A DNA stretch of 64,000 bases from Blastopirellula marina (GTDB lineage: Bacteria; Planctomycetota; Planctomycetia; Pirellulales; Pirellulaceae), in NCBI RefSeq assembly GCF_002967715.1, contig NZ_PUIA01000074.1, forward strand, positions 186,001-250,000, read 5' to 3'. The notes below the pieces were generated by a model. It saw nothing but the letters and a program-made list of their open reading frames with translations. It made no database searches and was not told the DNA's origin. The position numbers were made by a program, and so were the translations under genes. Shown here piece by piece: positions 54,901-62,100 of the stretch. The first letter of the stretch is position 1. Each line of letters opens with the position of its first letter.

Positions 54901-56085
54901 GATATGGTTGCCACCCGTGGGATTTATCGTAGCTCCGTACATGTTGAAAATCGGAGTATCGATACTTCCGGCACCTGTAATCGATCCGCTGCTGTAGAAC
55001 GTTACCCCATTGCTGGACTGAAAGTTTCCACCTGCCCCTAGATTAACGGTGCCATTTATCTCAGCGCCATCCTTATCATCGAGAATTAGCCCCTGCCAAT
55101 TGTTTAGGTTGAGACCTCCCCAGATTTGAACACCATTGTTGGATGACGTAGTTCCGATCCGCGCGTTACTACCCCACACCTGCATAGTTGATCCGCTATC
55201 TACCCACACTTCGCCATTGATGCGTCCACTGAACAAACGGAACAGAGAACTATTGATATTGACGTTACCGTTGATGCGGGAAGCACCTTCAAGGTCAAGC
55301 TGTGAATTGTAAATAACGCTTAACTCGCCGGACCCTACATTGAGAATTCCCCCCCCATCGACAGACAATTCACCCGGGCCGCCGAACGTATCTGACGAAG
55401 AACGTCCAACATTCATCCAGTCTTCAACGTTTAGTGTCCGTCCGTTCAAATCAAAGCGGGTAAAGATAGGAGTACTGGTTTTGGTTCCAGCATTTTGCGC
55501 CGTCAAGATGATAGATTTGACCGTCGCGTCCTGTGCCAGAATTGGCCCCACCGAGTCATTAGCAAAAATAGCTTGAGATCCCGACCCAGGATAGGTTCGA
55601 TTGATAGTACAACCTGATTCACAGTCTTCAAACATCCAGTTGTTATTCGTATCGACGGCCCAGTCTTGACTTCTATTTGTTGTGCCCAGCCAATACCGAA
55701 CCGAACCCGAAGGGGCAACCTCCGTCACTAGTTCATTCGCATAGATTGGAACCAGATCGTAGTCCGGTCCACCTTCTTCCCCAGGAACCAGGCCGATCCC
55801 CACCAACACAGGCTCATACTGAAGGTCTTCCTCCTGTTGAAAAACAGGGACATCGAAGCCCTCTTCCGACGTAGTGATTGACGCATTCTCAGGATCCGTT
55901 GTCGACTCTGCTGGGTAACATACAAAATCATCCATGAATACAAACGTATCGCTCGACAATACCCGGCGTTCCTCCAGCATCTCCGGGTTACTGAGACGTT
56001 TGTTCGTAAGATTTGCTCCTGCCTTCCGTTTATTTAGTCGTTGTGGCTTGCGGTTCTTCCGTACGCTGTTGCGAGTCAACATCAT
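45916..56085 (-). CDS. Giant exported protein with passenger-like repeats, nidogen-like modules, PKD and Calx-beta domains
   Basis: A 3389-residue protein starting at ATG 56085, 6 bases after TCTCC on the plus strand (GGAGA ribosome-binding site); the frame extends to 56115. The basic N-terminus and NPEMLEERRVLSSD give the export motif. Residues about 130-1180 are Gly-rich passenger-like repeats of about 85-90 residues (GTLTxGDATDxSGYxxWGTLDVGS...VTLLDAGDA). Three nidogen-like modules follow (FGFGGQTYGELFVSTNGLLTFG), two PKD-like domains (VDYGDGTG, IDWGDST), five Calx-beta domains and the double calcium-loop module (DVNHDGIVDASTDGN, DVNEDGIVDASTDGN; 46180-46415). The tail is Asp/Glu/Trp-rich. 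There is no C-terminal beta-barrel, so it is not a classical autotransporter. A surface-layer or matrix role is inference. Confidence 0.9.
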   Translation of the reverse strand: MMLTRNSVRKNRKPQRLNKRKAGANLTNKRLSNPEMLEERRVLSSDTFVFMDDFVCYPAESTTDPENASITTSEEGFDVPVFQQEEDLQYEPVLVGIGLVPGEEGGPDYDLVPIYANELVTEVAPSGSVRYWLGTTNRSQDWAVDTNNNWMFEDCESGCTINRTYPGSGSQAIFANDSVGPILAQDATVKSIILTAQNAGTKTSTPIFTRFDLNGRTLNVEDWMNVGRSSSDTFGGPGELSVDGGGILNVGSGELSVIYNSQLDLEGASRINGNVNINSSLFRLFSGRINGEVWVDSGSTMQVWGSNARIGTTSSNNGVQIWGGLNLNNWQGLILDDKDGAEINGTVNLGAGGNFQSSNGVTFYSSGSITGAGSIDTPIFNMYGATINPTGGNHIVIGDQQYYSGDTIRLMNGATLRGYGTLAAPFYGESGTKIEATSSFSIGDKNSSSGFFHEGTFYLQGASATLLDSNEVSLGTITDLGDGDPDGDGSGYWGDINATHGVILGSGDLLTGAGSVTTPVLYVYGGKIDPDHGSIVIGQDLNYSGNSITVLNGKRIEGYGTLNGNVNINTGGSLVLTSSMTAGDSSSGSGFFSEGTVDVGFSTLTVLDSGDAPLGTLTTIAGGTLVAPSGTDNELWLNNSGDKLTGYGTVSGGLFVDNGASVEFRGTIGNGHVWGPGSITATGSLTLGDASDLSGFWSWGNLDVGSHTVTIRDGNDAILGVLTEIDGGTLYAPTGADNHLWLNDPGDQLTGNGTISGGLFVDTGAMVDFTGTIGNGHVWGPGTISANGPLTLGDATDESGYSLWGTLDVGSNTVTLLDAGDAQMGVLTTLAGGTLIAPSGASNEIWLDSVGDQLTGFGTVTGGLYVDAGASVIFKGEIGDGHIWGSGDIAATGDLILGDALDEFGYAMFGTLDIGSHLVTLLDSDTAQLGTLTSLAGGTLNAANGIQLNNSLLSGFGTVEGDIRTSVLADPAMTKIEAVGGNLVLGNVNSDNGFAFFEGSLLVNGNRVELNDKGAALLSGILDFGTGGVVAPNNSLLAYGATTFQGNGTVEGPLEDNGPQTTLTISANSEVTAGDALSTSGVVLGGDLIVEAGAIFTLVDSDLAELGARTILENGTIVATNGVEIGSGDRLIGNGTVDGAVVVTNDGIVAPGNSPGLLALKSLEMQSGAKLQVELAGLGTPGTDYDQVQVTDGLFLNDAVLELSLLAGFEPSQGEKFTIIQNVGMGTVQGTFQDLPEGAVFTIDGNEFKISYVGGDGNDVVVTRAEPLYRSFPGVADTIIVRLIADDKQDESVDPGKEIYIQWEVNGYTQEALFGAVSRLYIVGEQGQNSLKVDYNGLLSELQAAEPDAEVLAYGNTMPGLIIEFVGQVDDGDTLEILGDATTVNDVRTEGQLVGVYSPSGFDSSSGTVSIGTSQIVYSGVTEVQIQEISNLTMQTSTSRDDIRISDSVDTGTTSLLISPNFGPEVPQFAPLRFSSVDNFILDAASSETAYVIGPVADRPALRSQQRFSSYGVETTTTANIDFIDIGPQGENTGTAMIPDYSGLIDPVGTPTAGNGLSYGYQVLDAADELNGEFNFEFYGQTFDSLSFSVDGLVGFGSTPISTSPNNQSFSFLSQPAIAAFWDDLVTRTVADANSNIFWELRGSGDQQQLIIQWNEMELNTYGSNAIEFVNTSPITFQLILSEADNSVHLIYKDLDTEHAGAEGASATVAIKEAGVNPERQQFLALNNGPNDNVGTGLSTVLTPVPLFADISTDGTLVTLDSGDATGGYDHLTTADLGGFTFPIGGEVHDELFIGTNGLISFDNGIVSGLNTDLQSEPVESLIAPFWGDLTATDIKYKLSGSAGEMTLTVQWSGATLAGQVDPVTFQVVLYQADGRIDFNYFNTGVNTFSGDYTVGIKGPGAATHPDDTLLLTYNQGGNDLVGAGKSVQITPQTVALFNDISTTGAALTNDDLVMGDSDNGYASLTAALLNGFEFGFGGQTYGELFVSTNGLLTFGAGTIEWDNGPIAELDLPAIAPFWDNLVVPGMDISPFGDELTQTIYWEVLGNPGEDQKLVVQWNNVEFLDNTATQPITFQAVLNSADGSIEFFYRDLDGGAIQVDNGRSATVGTTGGTGAVLQPLEISLYQANNPRVQTDNGMRLVPNLDFDHTITIESNGGLLSDSLKNFTFQSGIGDDRLRMLGGSVDLAVVGGTFLFDGGEGTDGIEFSGGSGNFVLSDTALTNNANGSMLQLVSTEEAVLTGKATVDSFDAQTFSGGLLIEGSGASDHIYGGVGKSMLYGETRTGGISPIGSDVFHLSDGGQVEIFERIGTNDQLDLSALSGPATINLDLFDSPQVLPGGGSVIIHSDDTAVDTYIESIIGTEFDDTFYIKALPVERSVRGGTLQGGDILIFDAQGRSVSIDAQNGQIITSGTPGLAPVTFTNIDVANIQLINVNADPVPDVGPDVTVVEGALFQRTGSFTDFGGDSWTVTVDYGDGTGPQAAPVDQLNRQFTLSHYFPDDGVYTVQVTVEDNFGGTGTESFDVTVTNSAPILSVVGPQTVFVGQSFTIENLGQVVDSGFDSVTATEDFIYQIDWGDSTPPNSGQATIDQVGGNGNPTLASFDGTHTYAAAGTYTVNVVLFDDDGDIALANFEIQVGSAALEIAATDAIKAEGNSGTTDFTFTVTRSGAINGASSVEYTLAGTGSAPVDASDFASGVLPSGTINFAANETTKIITIQVAGDLTVETDEEFVLTLSNPLGASLTNSEATGKILNDDAELAIQPLAADKAEGNSGTTAYTFTITRTGSTTGTATVDFTVSGSGANPANAADFGGAFPVGQVTFADGVSQQTVTIDVSGDTNIELDESFTVSLSNSSGPAVTVATAEGVIRNDDSELEIQPLAADQAEGNSGITAFTFTLTRSGSAAGAASVDYVVTGSGANPADANDFGGVLPGGTVNFGDGETEKIITIDVSGDTLEELDEFFMVTLTTPVGSKLGTQSLATGVIRNDDGGLSISPLSSDKAEGDTGTTQFTFTVVRSGSTTGTASVDYAVTGSGANVADAADFGGSLPSGNISFGDGETEKTLVIDVNADILVELNETFSVTLSNATGATLGTAIATGTIRNDDAEFALQTLDADKNEGDSGTTSFTFRVTRSGDTTGTATVDVVVAGSGANPANAADFGGTLPNTTLSFAIGEIEQVVTILVSGDTTVEADETFTVSLANPNGAQLGSSIVVDGTIRTDDTSQFAPLDVNHDGIVDASTDGNLIVTVMFGFPTNDLNRFRGGSPLTSQEIETIIQSLIADKTLDVNEDGIVDASTDGNLILAVLFGLPDLQPFRGNPNITTEQIRQNIQDLSLVPNSASMAEVVDTALLTLIPAGGSELDMFGDDELPFEPEPANDWWGDEFYDDRFDI

Positions 56086-56169
56086 TGCTTCTCCAGAGCG
56101 TGCCAAGCTGGCCAATTTGATTTAACGGATTGTCTTGTTCACTTGAGGTATGTAGTACTTGCCCTTGGA

Positions 56170-59100
56170 CTAAGAAGATGAACCATCTTCCGAGTCATCT
56201 TCTCCCGATAGCTGCCAAACCTCTTTCGCGAGCAGATCAAGGAGTTCTGCTTCGTCGTATTCATTCGGCAAATCGTTCGTATCTTCCAAATTCTGCTGGG
56301 TTAACCATTCTTCAGCGGTTAATGGCCCAATCTGGTCTTGGTCGAAGAGCAGATCAGCTTCCTGTTCGTATCTTCTTAGGCCGCTCTGATGCAGGCGAAC
56401 ATGCTGCGAATCAATGCGGCTAATCATTCCTTCCGAATCGTCCTCTTCACCGAGATACCATTGCCATGGGTCCGCGGCCGTTTCTTCAATCTGACTTGTT
56501 TCGCGAGGTATGACTTCACTCGGTGCCGTAGAACCCGAGTGAACTTCTATCGCAGATAATGGAGCGACATCTAAAGAAATCGTTTCGATCTCGCATACCG
56601 ACAGCGTCGGCGTAAGTCCTATATCTGTAGAAACGTTATCGACCTCTACCGTGGGTGTTGATATTGGGACCTGCTGTTCGGACTGGTCCGCGAAGGCAGC
56701 CGTGGGATTTTCACCGAGAGTCAGCGACGCACTTGCTACCATCAGGTTAAGTACATTCTGCTGAAGTTCTTCGTTGGTCAGACTGGTGCCACCACGGAAT
56801 GGGTACAAATTGGCAGCGGGGAAGCCAAAGAGCACAACCTGGATAATGTTCCCATCGGTAGAAGCTCCGACCATGCTGTCTTCGTTGACATCAAGCATGC
56901 CGGAATCCCGTAGCTGAATAATATTCTGCTCTATTTCAGCGGCGGTAAGCGTTGAGGTTCCCTTAAAAAGATCGAGGTTGGACTGTGGGAAACCAAAGAG
57001 AACCGAAAGGACTAGGTTGCCGTCGGTTGACGCGTCAACCTGGCCATCTTCATTCACGTCAAGTGGAGCGAAGCCCGACGCATCATCGTCGATAATCGTC
57101 CCGGCAACGCTGGTCGATTGGAGTGTCGCATTGATCGGATTGGAAAGCTTTACCAAAAATGTCTCGCCCGCCTCTTGCAATGTGTCGTTGGCGATCGGCA
57201 CACGGATGGTCAGAGGGCCTGTACTGTAAGGGGCAAAGGTGATACTTCCAAATGCGCGACTATAGTCGCTTCCTCCAATTGCTCGACTGCTTGACTGGGC
57301 CGCGTAGTCGACTCCTGTATCAAACTGGAACGACACCGGTTCCGCGCTTGCATTGGACAACGTGACTTGGAAATAAATCGCCGCTCCGTCCGCCTCGGTT
57401 GCTTGAGCCGGCGCAACAGTCACAACTGGCCGCTGGTCGTTCTCAATAATCCCGACAGGCAGAGCATGTACAGGCGTGCCCGAATAGGCGGAGTCAGATC
57501 CGGTCACCATTGCCTGGATAAGTGAAGTCGCCTCGTTTGCACCTTCAAAGATGCTATCATCGAAGGCTGTTACCGATACCTGCTGGACTAGACTACCGCC
57601 GGGCAGGAACGTCAATGTGGTTTGCGATAGCGTAACTTGCGAATCGTGAATCAGCGTGACCGTTACTGGTGCGATTGGGTCGATCGAAAGAGCAATCGCA
57701 ATATTCCCCGAAGCAGCCCCTTCTTGCAGCGTGAGCACGCCACTTACAGCAGTGAGCTTAACCTCGGCGACCTGGACCATCCAAGTTGACGGAGTAAGAT
57801 GCGATTCCGTATTTCCTGCGGGTGCCAAACCAAGGTCATTGATGGCAACGGAAGCTGTATAGTTTCCGCCCCGCGAATAAATATGCCGAGCAATATCCGC
57901 TTGTCCGGTAACGACAGGTACGGTTAACGTACTTCCTGTTCCCTCAAAATCAATCGTTGCCCGATGAATGTCGTCAAGGCCAGGATCGACAAAGTTGAGA
58001 TTACGCAAAGAGACGACTTCGCCCACTCCGACTCGACTGATTCCCGCCCCTGCCTGACCATCCAAAGCGAAGCTCAATGAGGTGGGTTCAACATTCGCGA
58101 TGGAGACAGGGTAGATGACCGACGCCTCTTCACCGCTGTCATCAACTATCAAAAGCTCGACAACATAGTTGCCTTCCTGGCGGGCGTCGAAACTAATCGT
58201 CGGCAACGACTGCCCTGCGGTAAGATGCCCTATCTGCTCGACGACGACTCGCTGCTGCGAGTCAACAATTCGCCAGCGATAGTCGTGTTGGTCCGTTGTG
58301 CCCGGATCACTAAACGATCCAGTAAACAGTAGCGTCTGACCTTCGACGGGAGGTGTAGCAATTGGATCGAAACCGATCACCAACCCCTGCGGGGCCACAT
58401 TCTGAATCGACAACTGGGATAGTGCCTCAACCACTCCTCCGTCGCCGTCATCAACGCGTAAACGAAGTGTCTGGCTGAACGGCCCCCCTTGAATTCCAAG
58501 GGATAATAGTGCCGACCATGGGACAGAAACATTATCGCCAGTCGCAATCCCTAGTTCTTGACCTAAGAACTCGCCGTCGCCGTCGAGATCAATGTCCCAG
58601 TGGAAGGTCAATGGGTCAACGTTTCCGCCTGCATCGTTAGCAATAGCAGTTAGTGTTAGACCGGATCCTTCGTCGATCGTGAATAGTTCAGATATATCCG
58701 CTATTAATGGCGAGGTATTTGTGATCTGAATTGGCTGGGACAGTGAGCCGGTGACCATTCCGCCATCCCCATCAGTCACTTCAACACTGACAAGGTAGTT
58801 GCCGTTATCAGCATAAAGATGCGTAATTTCGAGAAGTGTTGCCCCAGAGGAAAGAGTGACCTGTTCTTGCTGGCCATCTTGCCAATCAATGTTGAATGTC
58901 AGCGAGTCTCGGCGGCCGGGATCTGTTACCTCGACCACCAGCGTGGCAAGCTCACCTTCAGATGCCGAGCTTGCAGACAACGAAAGGATCTCAGGATCGA
59001 GATTATTGACGGTGACAGCGAAGGTTTGTGGGGCAGACTGAATTTGACCATCACTCAAGATCACGGTGACCATGTACTGGCCTGTTGTTCCTTCGTCGGC

Positions 59101-62100
59101 ATAGAAGTGACTCAGAAGTGTTTCAGGGAGCGTCCTCGTTAGTGATGTTCCATTACCATGCAGTTCGAACTCTACATTGTCTGAGCCGTCTCCCCAGTCT
59201 ACCTGCACAGTAAGCTCGTCCGAAGTTCCTCCCTCCCAGACGAGTCCGGAAAGCTGTACGGCCTCTCCTTCGTTGACGGTCGTAGTCAAGGTCGCATCGA
59301 GAATAGGAGCTACGTTATCCGCGACAAACACGAATGACTCGGATACAAGTAGTTCGGGATTATCATCATCTGATACGTGCAGCGTTACCCAATAGGTACC
59401 TTCATTCTGGGGAATCAATTCGTATTGACGCCCAATGTAGGTCACTTCCTGCCCATTGTCCGAAGTGATCTCCCAGGAGAATACGTAGTCATCTGCGACC
59501 AGATTACCAAGCAGCGGATAAATGTCGCTTCCGTTGACAATCTCCTTCACGAAATTCGCTGCATCGAGAATGACTGGTGTGCCTTCTTCTCCTTGAGTTG
59601 GCGCTTGAGTAGCTCCACTCGTGAAGTCAATCGCTAGTTCCGCGTTCGAGACATTTGCGAGAATGACATCTTCGTAACGTGTCCCTTGATCCAAATCCAT
59701 TACCACGAGTGTCAGCGTATAGAGCCCCTGATCGGGCGCTAAGAAGTCAAAATGCGGCTGACTTACGGTCGGATCGAATAGAACTTCGGAGCTTGTATCC
59801 GTGACTACACCCAACTGATTTTTGACAATCCATTGATATGCGTAGTTACTACCATCACTCTGGCCGGCGTCCGATACGGTGGCAGAGAAGGTGCGCAGTT
59901 GCCCTTCGACGATCGTATCTCCCTTGTAGCCCGCATCTCCGTCCTCGATTCTTACAACAGTAAATCGCCCGAAGTCGACACCACCTAGCAACACATTGCT
60001 TGTCACAGGGAATCGCGAAATGTCAAACGCATAGACATTGGAAACGGGACCGTTGATGTCATTTCCAACCAGATCACTCGCGAGACCTGCAAAGACCACA
60101 ACGCGACCATCGCCACTGACGGTGGCTGCAACCGAAGAGTCGTCAGCACTACCGGTCGCGTCATTGTTCATGCTGACGAGAATGGTACGGTCTGCCTGGA
60201 AGTCGTAGGCAAACACATCCTCAAGCGTTCCGTTTAAATCATTAGGGATCACCAAAGGTGAAGTACTGCGATAGACGACAACTTGCCCGTTATCGCTGAT
60301 CCGGGGAGCATATGCGTCTCCCGAACCGCCGCTACTGACCTGCTCTAAATCACCTGTGATGCGTTCGAGTCGGAACACTTCCTGTTCAGCCAGAGGAGAG
60401 GTAGTTACGAAGGCGACAAATTGTCCATCTCCACTGATGACCGCATCGGAAGATGCGCCGTATCCGGTCGTGAGGTTCTGGCTTATCGGAGTAATCGACA
60501 GTTGCACGCGATCGTAGAGAAACACGTCGGCCACATCGTTGATGTCTCCGCCCTGAAGCAAATTCGCGGCATCACTCTCGAAAACAATGAACCTTCCATC
60601 ATCGCTCAGCGAAGGCCGGCTTGATACGCCCGCGGCTGACGTGGCACTTCCGGTTCCTACATTGGCTGCACTCACTAGTGTGACGACTTGTCCCTGACGG
60701 TCGAAAACGTAAACGTCCCGATTTCCATTGAGATCATTTGAAAGGAGAGGAGCTGTCGACGAGAACGCAACGAAGTTTCCATCACCGCTGATTGTGACTT
60801 CGCCGGAGACTCCAATGCCAGTCGTCCCATTCGATCGACGACTGGCGAGTTGTACCGTACTGGTCGCAGTGTTGTACACAAAGACATCTGTGAACCCATT
60901 GGAATCAAGCGTACCGGCCGTCAAGTTCGAAGCATTGCTTAAAAACGCAATATATTGACCATCGTCGCTGATAACGGGATCGAAAGAGTCGTCGTTGCCA
61001 CTCCCCGTACCTAGCGAGTCGACACTTACCAGCCGTGTTTGCCCTGACACGAGATTTCGGACGAAGATGTCACGGCGATTGTCCGCATCGGAGGATGTCA
61101 AGTTTCCGGCAACGCTCTCAAACGCTACGTAGCGACCATCTCCACTAATCACGGGATTCCCGGACGCGGCGTTACCTGCCGCAATGCCATCAGGCGTAAC
61201 ACTAATCAGGAACACCTTTTCAGTCTGGCGATCACGCAGATAGACGTCATCTGCATGGTTTGTGTCTTGCGATACAAGTGCCGTGCCGGTGACAAACACA
61301 ACGTAGCGCCCATCGTCACTTAATTGTTGAGAACCGATGCGGTCATTACCCAATTCACTTCCCAGAAGCGGAGTAGACGGATAAGAAGGCAGGGCAGGGG
61401 AATGGGATGACGCTAACAAGTTGATCGGAGAGGACTCCCGCCAATTGCTTACGAAGAGGTCCGGAAGATCATCAAGGTCGGCCGGGTGAACGTCAACCGC
61501 CGTGCTTTCAAAGCTGATCAGCAGACCGTCAGCACTAATTGCCGGAAGCCTCGCGGATCCTTCAGCCGTGTCAAGACGATCCTCACGAACACTAATCGCA
61601 TAGTTGATCCCTGGCTGCTGGACGTCATAGGCAAACACATCCGCCTGGCCGTTGCTGTCATTGGCAACCAGATTGTCTGCATCACTGAGGTAGGTAATAT
61701 ACCGACCATCTTGGCTGATCAATGGGGAATACGAGGCACCATTCCCCCCCGCAGTCCCTGAATCACTGCGGCTTATCAGGATGTTTTGCTGCGTGGTCAG
61801 GTTTCTCACCACAACGTCATTCAAAGAAGACAGCGTCACACCAGGAACTAGGTTGGTAACTTTGCTCTCGAAAACAACAGACGTTCCGTCTCCACTGATC
61901 ATTGCGTTGCCAGACACGCCAAATCCGCTGCTACCTGTGGTCAGAACGCTTACCAGTTCCGTGGTGGTATCAGTGACGTTGCGGACAAAGACATCCTGTA
62001 GAAACGAGTTGGCATCATTTAAGACAAGGTTCGAGGCACTGCTCTCGAAGGCAATCAAATTTCCATCATCGCTAATCGTAGGCCGTCGAGAAACGCGGCT

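Noticed and set aside
45916-56085. Considered as a type V autotransporter
   Set aside because: The C-terminus is Calx-beta plus calcium-loop modules; no beta-barrel or terminal aromatic signature is present.
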